Source: Bacteroidota bacterium
Lineage (GTDB): Bacteria; Bacteroidota; Bacteroidia; Bacteroidales; B39-G9
DNA: 40,897 nt
Direction: 5' to 3'
Assembly: GCA_030592465.1 (NCBI GenBank)
Contig: JAUVJB010000002.1
Coordinates: 1 to 40,897 of the forward strand
The translations under genes were made by a program, and so were the position numbers. The notes beneath the pieces are model-generated. The model did no database searches and was not told the DNA's origin. It saw only the letters and a list, made by a program, of their open reading frames with translations. This document shows, in pieces, positions 25,106 to 33,896 of this stretch. Position 1 is the first letter of the stretch. Every line of letters starts with the position of its first letter.

Positions 25106-25288
25106 GATTTCTATGTTTTATATAAATATACGCCGTGCAATATCAATAGTTAGATATTATTAACTAAACGACATTTTCCATTGATGAAACAATATTTTTT
25201 AATGACAAAAATATCTCGTAAAAATAACTCTTTTAATTAATCAAAAAAATATATAATTTTATTTGTGAAAGATAAATTGTTTTTCGTG

Positions 25289-27178
25289 TTAATATGCTCT
25301 AATATTTTTACCTTCAATATAATTAATAAATGCTGTATTTACAACCTTGTTTCCGCCAGGAGTGGGGTAATCGCCTGTAAAATACCAATCGCCTAAATCA
25401 TTTGGGCATGCTTTGTGAAGTTTTTCCACAGTTTGATAAATTATTTTGACACCTGCCTTAATATCATTTGGTTTAAGTAATTGACTAATTTTGTTTGAAA
25501 TTTCCTCGTCTGAAAATGGCTCATAAATCTCTTTAACGTAATTAACTATTTGCTCTTTAGGTAAATTTTGTTGGTTTTTTGATTTTTTATAAACCTCGTT
25601 AATAATGTTTTCTTTACCTGTTTCTTTCAGCAACTCAATAACTGCATTAAAAGCAACAAAATCGCTCAATTTTGCCATATCTATGCCATAACAATCAGGA
25701 TAGCGAATTTGGGGTGCAGAAGAAACAATAATAATTTGTTTTGGACCTAACCTGTCTAAAATTTTTAAAATACTTTGTTTCAGAGTTGTTCCTCTAACAA
25801 TAGAATCGTCAATAACAACCATGCTGTCAACATCTCTTTCTATAGTACCATAGGTAACATCGTAAACATGTTCAACTATATCGTTTCTGCCTTTATCTTC
25901 AGAAATAAAAGTTCTTAACTTAACATCTTTAACAGCAATTTTCTCGACTCTTAATTTTAACGAGACAATTTCATCTAATTGTTTATCAGTTATCTCATTG
26001 CCTAATTCAGATAATATTCTTTTTTTCTCTTTAACAAATAGATTATCCATACCTTCCATCATTCCATAAAAAGATGTTTCGGCAGTATTAGGTATAAATG
26101 AAAAAACAGTGTTTTTAATATCTTTTAATAAAGCATCATATATTACCGGAGCTAATAATTCTCCGAGTTTTTTTCTTTCTTTATAAATATCAATATCGCT
26201 GCCGCGAGAAAAATAAATACGCTCAAATGAACAAGACTTTCTTTCTTTAGGTTCTCTGATTTTTTCCTCGGTAATATATCCTTGTTTTTTTATTATTAAA
26301 GCATAACCGGGTTTAATTTCTTTTATTGATTTAAGAGGTACATTTAAGACTGTTTGAATAGCAGCTCTTTCAGAAGCAGCAACTACAATTTCATCATCGT
26401 GATAATAAAAGGCAGGACGTATGCCATTTGGGTCTCTGTTGACAAAAGCATCACCATGACCTATGAGTCCTGCAATAACATATCCACCGTCCCACTTTTC
26501 GCTTGCTTCATGTAACAAATGTTGTACATCAAGATGTTTAGCTATGAGTTTTGAAATTTCTTTATTTTGATAACCTTGTTTTTTAAACTTATTAAAAGTT
26601 ATTTGGTTCTCTTCATCTAAGAAATGACCCAATTTTTCAAGTATTGTAACTGTATCTGAATAATCTTTTGGATACTGCCCCAAATCTATTAATGTTTGGA
26701 ATAGCTCATCAACATTAGTTAAATTAAAATTACCTGCAATAACTAAATTCCTAGATTTCCAATTATTTTCACGCATCACGGGGTGCACATTATCAATATT
26801 ATTTCGACCAAAAGTGCCATATCTCAAATGACCTAAATACAACTCGCCGGCAAATGGCAAATTTTGCTTTGACCAATTAGCATCTTTGGATAGTTTTGGA
26901 TTTTTTAAAATACCGGAATTTATTTGTTCAAACACCTTAACAATAGGCATTGAAGCATTTGACCGGGCTCTAAAAATATATTTATTACCCGGTTCTAAGT
27001 CAAACTTAACACAAGCCACACCGGCACCGTCTTGCCCTCTGTTTCGTTGTTTCTCCATAAGCAGGTATAACTTTTGCAAGCCATATTGCCATGTACCATA
27101 TTTGAATTGATAATATTCAAGAGGTTTCAATAATCTTACTAAAGCTATGCCACATTCGTGTTTTATTTGTTCGCTCAT
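25289..27178 (-). CDS. purF: amidophosphoribosyltransferase, long Bacteroidota form (PurF family)
   Basis: This 629-residue protein joins an N-terminal glutamine amidotransferase domain (Cys9 in HECGIA is the likely nucleophile after a short leader; QRNRGQDGAG and GHLRYGT are typical) to a phosphoribosyltransferase domain with the PRPP loop VVIDDSIVRGTT at 454-465. It would make 5-phosphoribosylamine, the first step of purine synthesis. Canonical PurF has about 470-510 residues; this one has an insertion of about 80 residues (about 360-445) and a C-terminal extension. Some Bacteroidota carry both the short and the long form, so a variant role is possible. The SPOR and Usp genes upstream are on the same strand. 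Confidence 0.82.
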   Translation of the reverse strand: MSEQIKHECGIALVRLLKPLEYYQFKYGTWQYGLQKLYLLMEKQRNRGQDGAGVACVKFDLEPGNKYIFRARSNASMPIVKVFEQINSGILKNPKLSKDANWSKQNLPFAGELYLGHLRYGTFGRNNIDNVHPVMRENNWKSRNLVIAGNFNLTNVDELFQTLIDLGQYPKDYSDTVTILEKLGHFLDEENQITFNKFKKQGYQNKEISKLIAKHLDVQHLLHEASEKWDGGYVIAGLIGHGDAFVNRDPNGIRPAFYYHDDEIVVAASERAAIQTVLNVPLKSIKEIKPGYALIIKKQGYITEEKIREPKERKSCSFERIYFSRGSDIDIYKERKKLGELLAPVIYDALLKDIKNTVFSFIPNTAETSFYGMMEGMDNLFVKEKKRILSELGNEITDKQLDEIVSLKLRVEKIAVKDVKLRTFISEDKGRNDIVEHVYDVTYGTIERDVDSMVVIDDSIVRGTTLKQSILKILDRLGPKQIIIVSSAPQIRYPDCYGIDMAKLSDFVAFNAVIELLKETGKENIINEVYKKSKNQQNLPKEQIVNYVKEIYEPFSDEEISNKISQLLKPNDIKAGVKIIYQTVEKLHKACPNDLGDWYFTGDYPTPGGNKVVNTAFINYIEGKNIRAY

Positions 27179-27212
27179 CTTAATATACTAATTTAAAGAC
27201 ATATAACTCGCT

Positions 27213-27233
27213 TTTCGGATTACAAATCCGAAA
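27213..27233. repeat. TTTCGGATT hairpin
   Basis: TTTCGGATT and AATCCGAAA pair around a three-base loop in the gap between the SPOR gene and purF. No T-run follows on either strand, so it resembles a REP-like hairpin more than a terminator, although an attenuating role before purF cannot be excluded. Confidence 0.6.
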
Positions 27234-27276
27234 GAGCAGTGTAATATTTAGCAATTGTTTGAAAAAACGCATTAAA

Positions 27277-27750
27277 TTAAAGTTTCGGGTATTTAATAAT
27301 AGACTTTACTATGTATGAATTAGGAAATTGTATTGCAACTTGTTTATAAAATTTTAAAGCTTCTTCTTTTGTTCTATAATCACCAACACGAATTTTAAAG
27401 AAAGGTGGCTGATAAAGCGGATAAATTAAATTATAATCAAAATCGGGATATATAGAAATAAACTGCGACCGCATTTTATTGGCAGATTCTCTTGCTTGTT
27501 GTCCTGATGCTGAAAAAATTTGTATTCTATACCCTTTAATTCCTCTCTGTTTTGAATGAATGGAAATAAATTTATTTACCAAAAATTTTATTGATTGTGA
27601 TTGATAAATATTAATCTGTCCTGTTTGCGGATTATTCTGCTGAATATATTCAAAAAAAGAAGAATCGTCATTATTATAAGTTTGTTGGGCAGTTACAACA
27701 GTTGAATTATAAATAAGAATTATTAATAGTAATAAAAAAAAATTTCTCAT
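27277..27750 (-). CDS. secreted SPOR-domain protein
   Basis: This 157-residue protein has a signal peptide (about 1-21, TAQ after) and a SPOR domain in the second half (about 70-150: GYRIQIFSASGQQARESANK to PFFKIRVGDYRTKEEALKFY). SPOR domains bind peptidoglycan denuded of stem peptides, often at septa, so it is probably a periplasmic wall-binding protein. It starts two bases after the universal stress protein stop and is likely co-transcribed with it. Its partner is unknown. Confidence 0.85.
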   Translation of the reverse strand: MRNFFLLLLIILIYNSTVVTAQQTYNNDDSSFFEYIQQNNPQTGQINIYQSQSIKFLVNKFISIHSKQRGIKGYRIQIFSASGQQARESANKMRSQFISIYPDFDYNLIYPLYQPPFFKIRVGDYRTKEEALKFYKQVAIQFPNSYIVKSIIKYPKL

Positions 27751-27752
27751 TT

Positions 27753-28580
27753 TTAAACCGGATTAAATGAAATTACAGGAATAGGTGAGTGATTAACCAT
27801 TTGCTGTGCATACGTGCCTATAATAAAATTCTTTGCACTTTCTGGTTGTTCAGTCATTATTGCAATAAGATCTGCATCAATCCCCACAGCAAAATTAATA
27901 ACCGTTTCTGTTAAATTTTCTCCAACAAAAGATTCTCTATAACATTTTACATTTTTCTTGTTAATATAATCAGAAACTTGATCCGAATATTTATTAAGTT
28001 TCTCAATAATAGATTTTTTTTCGGAAGAATGAATATCTACGAGATATATTTCAGCCCCAAAGGCTTGTGCTATTTCTGTTACAAAAGGGACTTTTTGTCG
28101 TGTCACTTTTGATGTATCAAGAGGAAGAACAATTTTTTTTAAACCATTTTTTTCAAATCCGAAACGAATAGTAACAACCGGGCATGCAGAATTAACCACA
28201 ACACGAAACGCATTACTCCCAACCCACCTTGCCTCAAAGCCTGACATTCCATGAGTACCCATTATTATCATTAAGGCGTCACCATATTTTGCCTGATTAA
28301 TAATTTCAGCATAAACTTTACCTTCACGAATTTTATAATCAAAACTAGCATGCAGCTTTTCTTTATATTTATTGATAATTAATTCAAAATAATCATCAAT
28401 TGAATTACTTAAAATTTTAGAATAATCATTAAAGTCAATTGTACCATTATAGACAGCATTTTTTTTCGTAACGTGGATAAGCCTGATATTTGCATTAAGC
28501 ATATTTGCATACTCAATAGCATTTTCTAAAGCATGAACAGAATCGCCGGAGAAATCAATAGGTACAAGTATATGTCTCAT
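27753..28580 (-). CDS. tandem universal stress protein
   Basis: This 275-residue protein has two UspA domains (about 1-135 and 148-275). The first keeps the nucleotide-binding pattern G-2X-G-9X-G-S in GTHGMSGFEARWVGSN; the second has GTYAQQMVNHSPIPVI and lacks the full motif, so only one half may bind ATP. Such proteins are cytoplasmic stress-response factors of no fixed reaction. It is first in a short minus-strand group with the SPOR protein. Its upstream region is occupied by a 266-bp MITE-like element. Confidence 0.88.
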   Translation of the reverse strand: MRHILVPIDFSGDSVHALENAIEYANMLNANIRLIHVTKKNAVYNGTIDFNDYSKILSNSIDDYFELIINKYKEKLHASFDYKIREGKVYAEIINQAKYGDALMIIMGTHGMSGFEARWVGSNAFRVVVNSACPVVTIRFGFEKNGLKKIVLPLDTSKVTRQKVPFVTEIAQAFGAEIYLVDIHSSEKKSIIEKLNKYSDQVSDYINKKNVKCYRESFVGENLTETVINFAVGIDADLIAIMTEQPESAKNFIIGTYAQQMVNHSPIPVISFNPV

Positions 28581-28617
28581 TAGTCCTGATTTAAAAAATT
28601 TAATAATAAATATATTT

Positions 28618-28883
28618 GTAAGCGTTCACACATTGCTTTAAATTATTATACTAAAAATGGTTAAAACTTGTCCGACTGCCGGCGGATTGTTGAGCTTTAG
28701 CGAAATCCCAATCCATCGGGATTAAGATATAAGGGGAATTATTATAACAATCAGTCAAAAGTCAGTCCGTCAGCTGACGGATAAACTCTAACAAGTTTTA
28801 ACTATCTAACCCTGATACGCTCATACTTCGCTACAGGACAGACAATTCAGCTATCCGCCAGCTGGCGGACTGTGAACGGTTAC
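28618..28883. repeat. MITE-like element with GTAACCGTTCACA ends, copy 3
   Basis: The left end GTAAGCGTTCACA and the reverse complement of the right end GTAACCGTTCACA differ at one position. Inside, GGTTAAAACTTGT and ACAAGTTTTAACT are a second inverted pair, and CCGTCAGCTGACGG (28767-28780) and CCGCCAGCTGGCGG (28855-28868) are perfect palindromes. TATATTT flanks it on both sides (28611-28617 and 28885-28891), a possible target duplication in AT-rich DNA. It occupies most of the 422-bp gap upstream of the Usp gene; the rest is the exbD-side terminator and plain AT-rich sequence. Confidence 0.82.
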
Positions 28884-28954
28884 TTATATTTTGAATAATT
28901 AAAAATAATAAAATTTAAATTAATAAAAAAATTAATTTAAATAGGGACTTTTTT

Positions 28955-28986
28955 ACTAAAAAAAAGAGGAACAATAAGTTCCTCTA
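28955..28986 (-). terminator. rho-independent terminator of the exbB-exbD operon
   Basis: AGAGGAAC and GTTCCTCT form an 8-bp stem around AATAA. On the minus strand a run of nine T follows, 17 bp after the last exbD stop codon. Confidence 0.85.
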
Positions 28987-29002
28987 AATATATTAATAAA
29001 AA

Positions 29003-29473
29003 CTATTCGGACGATAACATTCGTGTAGAATAATTTATTTTAAGAGCATTGCATTTTCTGAGTGCTTGTTTAATATCAGTAACAACCCCCATTTTTGTAT
29101 ATTCATCTACTTTTAACGATGTAGTCATATAAGGTACTTCTTTCTCATCACGAGCTTCTCTTTCGCTGGTAATATAATCGCGAATATCATTAGTAGTTGC
29201 AAAAGCATCGTTCAACTGAATACGAGGTTCAGTACCAAAGATTTTTTGATATTGTTGCAAAGGAGAGCCTACATAAATATAGCTAACCAAAGATTTTTTT
29301 TCCAATTTTTGTATCTCACTCGCTGCAGGAACATGAACTCTAATTTTCAGATCTTGTTGCCTCATTGTTGTACTAACCATAAAAAAGAACAATAACATAA
29401 AAACTATATCAGGTAAAGATGCCGTTGATATTGGTGGTGTTCCTTTATCTTTCTTTGTTCTAAATTTTGACAT
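29003..29473 (-). CDS. ExbD/TolR family protein (second)
   Basis: This 156-residue bitopic protein has a short basic cytoplasmic tail, one membrane helix (about 18-38) with the family's key aspartate in SLPDIVFMLLFFFMVSTT, and a periplasmic domain. ExbD/TolR proteins couple proton flow through ExbB/TolQ to outer-membrane transport or stability. It follows the first exbD by two bases and is the last gene of the operon. Confidence 0.88.
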   Translation of the reverse strand: MSKFRTKKDKGTPPISTASLPDIVFMLLFFFMVSTTMRQQDLKIRVHVPAASEIQKLEKKSLVSYIYVGSPLQQYQKIFGTEPRIQLNDAFATTNDIRDYITSEREARDEKEVPYMTTSLKVDEYTKMGVVTDIKQALRKCNALKINYSTRMLSSE

Positions 29474-29475
29474 AA

Positions 29476-30066
29476 TTATTTACCTCCTCCTACATTTTTA
29501 GGTTCTGCCTCAGAAATTCGCTGAGGAAATACCTTTTTAATTAATTTTTGTTTACTTTCGCTTAACTCCTTATACTTTTCGCCAAAAGTTCTCATAGCCA
29601 ACCCATTACGCAACTCATTATATGCAGCTGCTAATTCATTTTGAACTTGTATATAAGTTCCGTATGATGTGCCTCTATCATTTTGTAAAGAAATTACACC
29701 TTTTGAAACAAAATATGTGTGTCCAAAATATTTCCCGTCAATATCAGTTATTTTTTTCTCAGGCAACTTTGGATTATTTGCCGGATTATCAATAAATTCC
29801 TTAGCCTTGTCTTTCAATAGACGTACATCCATAGGTTCACCTTCAACCAACAATTGATTATTTTTATTAATAAGAACAACGAAAACATTTCTTTCTTTAA
29901 TCTTATCATTAGATTTTTCTTGATCTTTTTCAGGCATTGGAGGCAACTTTCGAGATATTCCGGAATCTGTATCCATAGTTGTTGTAACAAGGAAAAATAT
30001 TAAAAGCAAAAAAGCAATATCTGCCATTGATCCCGCATTAAATCCTCCCATTTTTTGTCTTGCCAT
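29476..30066 (-). CDS. ExbD/TolR family protein (first)
   Basis: This 196-residue protein has the membrane helix SMADIAFLLLIFFLVTTT (about 13-30) with the conserved Asp16, then a longer periplasmic domain than the second copy, with an insertion rich in charged residues and a GGGK end. Two ExbD copies with one ExbB are typical of Bacteroidota, where heteromers may serve TonB or gliding/secretion-like functions. It is third in the operon, after a small membrane protein. Confidence 0.88.
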   Translation of the reverse strand: MARQKMGGFNAGSMADIAFLLLIFFLVTTTMDTDSGISRKLPPMPEKDQEKSNDKIKERNVFVVLINKNNQLLVEGEPMDVRLLKDKAKEFIDNPANNPKLPEKKITDIDGKYFGHTYFVSKGVISLQNDRGTSYGTYIQVQNELAAAYNELRNGLAMRTFGEKYKELSESKQKLIKKVFPQRISEAEPKNVGGGK

Positions 30067-30123
30067 AACTTACGAATTAAAAAGTTAAAAATTCCGTTGA
30101 AAATTTTCAACGGAAAATAAATA

Positions 30124-30537
30124 CTATCTGAATGCAGAACTTACTTCTGAATAAATAACACTTAAAAATGCTAATATTCCGCAAATATACATCATATATA
30201 AACCTGTACCTACAAATCGAGATACACCGGCTGTAATATTAAACGCATCAGATCCAAAAAAATGTGGGATACTTGATGATGCCAGTAAATATGATATAAA
30301 CAATAAAACTCCTACAATTAAAAGATAGATAAGACTATTTTTTGCATTTTCTTTACTTTGAAATATATTAATAATTGAAAATATCAAAGCAATAGATGCA
30401 GCTAATCCCAGTAATATATATGCCCATATAATAAAAGGATTCTCTGTTATTACATTTGTATAAAAGAAAATGCCTAATATTGCACATACACCCAATAAGA
30501 TATATGAAATAATAGAAACAATTTTACTGATAGACAT
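30124..30537 (-). CDS. four-helix membrane protein within the exbB-exbD operon
   Basis: This 137-residue protein has about four hydrophobic segments (8-28, 34-57, 67-88 and 105-131) and almost no soluble part. I do not recognise a family. It sits between the ExbB-like and ExbD-like genes, three bases after the first stop, so it is likely co-translated with the energy-transduction complex and may be a subunit or assembly factor. This is inferred from position only. Confidence 0.7.
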   Translation of the reverse strand: MSISKIVSIISYILLGVCAILGIFFYTNVITENPFIIWAYILLGLAASIALIFSIINIFQSKENAKNSLIYLLIVGVLLFISYLLASSSIPHFFGSDAFNITAGVSRFVGTGLYMMYICGILAFLSVIYSEVSSAFR

Positions 30538-30539
30538 AA

Positions 30540-31391
30540 TTATTTATTTTTAAGATTATATTTTGTTAAAATATCAATTAATGATATTGATGCATCTTCC
30601 ATTGAATTAACAATGCCATCAATTTTAGATACAATATAGTTATAGAAAACCTGAAGAATCATAGCAACAATTAAACCGAATAATGTAGTAATCAAAGCAA
30701 CACTAATACCACCTGCAACTAATGCCGGAGAAATATCACCTGCCGCTTTAATAGTATCAAAAGCTTGAATCATTCCAATAACAGTTCCCATAAAACCTAA
30801 CATAGGAGCAAGAGAAATAAATAATGAAATCCAAGTTAAGCCTTTTTCCATTAAACCTGCTTGAACACTACCATAAGAAACAATAGATTTTTCAACAACA
30901 TCAAGACCTTCATGTGCTCTATCTAAACCTTGATAAAAAATACTTGCAACAGGTCCTCTTGTGTTTCTACATACTTCTTTTGCGGCTTCAACACCACCTT
31001 CGTCTAATGCACTTTCAACACCGGTTAATAATTTTTTGGTGTTTGTTGTTGCCAGATTTAAATAAATAATTCTTTCAATAGCTAAAGCTAAACCAAATAT
31101 TAAACAAAGTAATACAATAGCCATGAAACCTGCACCACCTTCAATAAATTTTTGTTTAAGTATTTGGTGTAAACTTTTACCTTGTACTTCTTCAACTTGT
31201 TCTTCTACTGCTGTTGAATCTGTTTGTTCTACTGCTGCAGAATCTTGAGCAACGGCTGTTGTGTCAGTTTGTTCTACTGCTGCTGTGTCTTGTGCATCAG
31301 TTTGAGTTGCTTCTTCTTGTGCAAATACTAAATTTGACGCTCCAAATGTAAGCAAACTAAAAATAGTAAATAATGCAAATAGTTTTTTCAT
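30540..31391 (-). CDS. MotA/TolQ/ExbB proton-channel protein with signal peptide and repeat region
   Basis: This 283-residue protein begins with a signal-peptide-like stretch (about 1-24, VFA end), then a ~45-residue region made of variants of DTAAVEQTD and DTTAVAQD, and then the ExbB core with membrane segments near 82-103, 182-205 and 225-252 (SLAPMLGFMGTVIGMIQAFD is typical). The frame can be extended to a TTG at 31424, but that codon lies inside the -7 promoter box, so I chose the ATG at 31391. It is the first gene of the operon and would form the proton channel with the ExbD pair. Confidence 0.88.
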   Translation of the reverse strand: MKKLFALFTIFSLLTFGASNLVFAQEEATQTDAQDTAAVEQTDTTAVAQDSAAVEQTDSTAVEEQVEEVQGKSLHQILKQKFIEGGAGFMAIVLLCLIFGLALAIERIIYLNLATTNTKKLLTGVESALDEGGVEAAKEVCRNTRGPVASIFYQGLDRAHEGLDVVEKSIVSYGSVQAGLMEKGLTWISLFISLAPMLGFMGTVIGMIQAFDTIKAAGDISPALVAGGISVALITTLFGLIVAMILQVFYNYIVSKIDGIVNSMEDASISLIDILTKYNLKNK

Positions 31392-31421
31392 GATCTGTTT
31401 TTTTAATTTTTTAATTAAGAA

Positions 31422-31452
31422 CAAAAATATACAATTTTAATTATAATACAAA
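31422..31452 (-). promoter_or_regulatory. Bacteroidota-type promoter of the exbB operon
   Basis: On the minus strand TTTG (31452-31449) is separated by exactly 19 bp from TATTTTTG (31429-31422), matching the TTTG-N19-TAnnTTTG consensus of the primary sigma factor of this phylum. The ATG at 31391 lies 30 bases after the -7 box. Confidence 0.75.
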
Positions 31453-31625
31453 TTTTTTGCTTTGAAAGAAATTATTACCGGTTTAAATAAAATAAAGAAT
31501 CTGTTATTTTCAGACATTTCCATTAAACAATAAATATTTTTCTTTACTCACAAAAACTTACAAATATTTGCCAACAAAATACAAAAAAAATTAAATAAAA
31601 AAATAATTTATTAAATATTTATTTC

Positions 31626-32645
31626 TCATCTTATTGATTTGTTAAGATTTTTTTTGATTTCTTCGTTGTTTAATCCTTGTCCTAAAAGGAACATAAGCTT
31701 TGTGATTGCTGCCTCTGTTGTAATATCGTATCCACTTATTACTCCGTAATTTAACAATTCGAGACTCGTTTCATATTTTCCCATGTCAACACTTCCTGCA
31801 CTACATTGAGTAACATTTAAGATAATAATCCTCCTTTTTATTGCTTTTTCAATCTCATCGAGAAACCACTCCTGAGTTGGTGCATTTCCCGATCCAAATG
31901 TTTCAAGAACTACAGCCTTTAAATCTTTTATATTAAAAAATGAAGCAACAACATTTCTATTAATTCCGGGAAAAATTTTCAGAACTGCAACATTAGAATC
32001 TAATTTTGTATAAATATCAAATTCTCGTTTTACGGTTGGATAATGGATAACCGAATAGTTATATTTAATATGTATCCCTGCCTTAGCCAAAGCAGGATAA
32101 TTATCAGATGTGAAAGCATTAAAATACTCGGCATTATATTTTATGGTGCGGTTTCCTCTATATAATTTATTTTCAAAATAAATACATACTTCGGGTACTA
32201 AAGGCTGACTGTTTTGTTGTGCGGCTGCAATTTCAACTGATGTTATTAAATTTTCTTTACCATCGGTACGTAATGTTCCTATTGGTAATTGTGAGCCGGT
32301 AAAAATAACCGGTTTTGACAAATTTTTGAGCATAAAACTTACTGCTGATGCTGTATATGACATAGTATCAGTACCATGTAAGACTACAAACCCATTGTAT
32401 TTATCATAATTTTCTTTAATTATTTTTACAAGTTTTATCCAAAACGCAGGATTAATATTTGACGAATCAATAATTGGGTCAAATGTTATTGTATTTAACC
32501 GATATCCGAACTTATTTAATTCAGGTACTTGTTTTAATATATGGTCAAAATCAAAAGGGCTTAGCGAACCTGTTTTTGGATTTTTTACCATCCCGATTGT
32601 TCCACCTGTGTATATTATTAATATTGAAATATTTTCTGATTCCAT
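31626..32645 (-). CDS. ansA: type I L-asparaginase
   Basis: This 339-residue enzyme hydrolyses asparagine to aspartate and ammonia. The two catalytic threonine regions are visible: YTGGTIG (Thr13) and VVLHGTDTMSYTASAVSF, with GSQLPIGTLRTDGKENL after it. The absence of a signal peptide indicates the cytoplasmic type I enzyme. It follows tatD on the minus strand and precedes the exbB promoter. The order tatD-asparaginase-exbB-exbD is, as I recall, common in Bacteroidota. Confidence 0.93.
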   Translation of the reverse strand: MESENISILIIYTGGTIGMVKNPKTGSLSPFDFDHILKQVPELNKFGYRLNTITFDPIIDSSNINPAFWIKLVKIIKENYDKYNGFVVLHGTDTMSYTASAVSFMLKNLSKPVIFTGSQLPIGTLRTDGKENLITSVEIAAAQQNSQPLVPEVCIYFENKLYRGNRTIKYNAEYFNAFTSDNYPALAKAGIHIKYNYSVIHYPTVKREFDIYTKLDSNVAVLKIFPGINRNVVASFFNIKDLKAVVLETFGSGNAPTQEWFLDEIEKAIKRRIIILNVTQCSAGSVDMGKYETSLELLNYGVISGYDITTEAAITKLMFLLGQGLNNEEIKKNLNKSIR

Positions 32646-32703
32646 TTTTCAAATAAAAATTATATTATTATATTTCCTTAAATCCACAAATTAAAATATA
32701 ATC

Positions 32704-32778
32704 GCCACTAATTCACGAATTTAGAACGAATTAATTTAATCAGTCTGTGTGAATTAATATTCGTTTTTAATTCGTGGC
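32704..32778. repeat. GACACGAATT-like hairpin between tatD and the asparaginase gene
   Basis: GCCACTAATTCACGAATT at the left and AATTCGTGGC at the right form an imperfect inverted repeat resembling the element at 6230-6286. It fills the middle of the 154-bp gap. Confidence 0.6.
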
Positions 32779-32799
32779 ATACAAAAAAAATTTACAGAT

Positions 32800-33576
32800 T
32801 TACGGTATTTTAATATTAAAAATTTCTTTTGCATTTTGAGTAGTTTCTTCAGCTACTTTATTAATAGTTACATTTTGCAATTGAGCAATTTTTTCAGCTA
32901 TATAAATTATATTGGCACTTTCGTTTCGTTTTCCGCGTTTTGGTGCAGGTGATAAATATGGCGAATCTGTTTCTAATATAATATTTTTTAAATCAATTTT
33001 TTGCACAACATTGTCAAGTCCCGAATTTTTAAATGTTACAATTCCGCCTATCCCTAATTTAAAACCCAACGATATTATTTTTTCTGCTTGTTCAATATCT
33101 CCCGTAAAACAATGAAAGACACCTCGCAACTTACTATTTTTATAATTTTTAACAATATCATAAATCATTTCAAAAGAATTACGTGCATGAATAACAACAG
33201 GTAAATCGTGTTTAATTGCTAATTCAATTTGTTTTTCGAAAGCATCTATTTGTTGATTTTTAAATGTCTTATCCCAATATAAATCAATACCTGTTTCACC
33301 TATTGCATAAAATTTTTCTTTTTTTAACCATAACTCTACATTTTCTAACTCTTCTAAATAATTGCTTTTAACCGATGTCGGGTGTAAACCTATCATTGGA
33401 AAAAAATTATAGGGATAATCTTTTACAAGTTTCAATAACGGAACAACAGAGCTGCTGTCAATATTCGGTAATAAAATTTTAGTAACATTATTATTAAATG
33501 CGTTTTTTATTACCTGTTCTCTGTCGTTATCAAATTCATTGAGATAAATATGTGAATGTGTGTCAACTAATATCAT
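32800..33576 (-). CDS. tatD: TatD family metal-dependent hydrolase
   Basis: This 258-residue TIM-barrel protein carries the DTHSHIY opening, IGETGIDLYWD, VVIHARNSF, GVFHCFTGD and ETDSPYLSP motifs that supply the metal ligands. Characterised relatives act as 3'-5' exonucleases or D-aminoacyl-tRNA deacylase-like enzymes. It starts at an ATG and lies upstream of the asparaginase gene on the same strand. The 320-bp gap before it has only degraded repeats. Confidence 0.93.
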   Translation of the reverse strand: MILVDTHSHIYLNEFDNDREQVIKNAFNNNVTKILLPNIDSSSVVPLLKLVKDYPYNFFPMIGLHPTSVKSNYLEELENVELWLKKEKFYAIGETGIDLYWDKTFKNQQIDAFEKQIELAIKHDLPVVIHARNSFEMIYDIVKNYKNSKLRGVFHCFTGDIEQAEKIISLGFKLGIGGIVTFKNSGLDNVVQKIDLKNIILETDSPYLSPAPKRGKRNESANIIYIAEKIAQLQNVTINKVAEETTQNAKEIFNIKIP

Positions 33577-33896
33577 ATATAGTATTTGTAAGAAAACTTT
33601 AAAAATCCCATAGAATCGGGATTATTGCAATACAGTTTATTTTATAAATTGAATATATTGCTAAATTGTTCTATTGTTAAATTGTTATTGTTAAGATTTA
33701 ATGACAATTATTATAACAATTTAACAATCCGCCAACCTGCAGATAATAAATTTCCTTCTATTTTAAATATAGTACACGTTACAGAATTTTCGTACAAAAA
33801 CTAAATAGATAAAAACACAGCTCCTTTAATTTCAAAATAAATTATAGAATACTGATTGTTTATGACTTGTTATAATTTTTTTTGCAAATATAAAGA
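33577..33896. other. non-coding gap with a degenerate MITE-like remnant
   Basis: No gene is seen. From about 33650 the sequence has the ATTGCTAAATTG/ATTGTTAAATTG phrases, a GACAATTATTATAACAATTT stretch and AATCCGCCAACCTGCAG, all resembling the interior and right end of the elements at 9929 and 28618, but with no intact termini. ATATAGTATTTG at 33578 onward also occurs at about 12582, in the ftsW-murD gap. Confidence 0.55.

Noticed and set aside
27213..27233. Terminator or purine riboswitch before purF
   Set aside because: The hairpin lacks a T-run on either strand and I see no conserved purine-aptamer pattern; treated as a REP-like hairpin.
28618..28883. Insertion sequence with a transposase
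   Set aside because: The 266 bp have terminal repeats but no open frame of useful length; only a non-autonomous element is supported.
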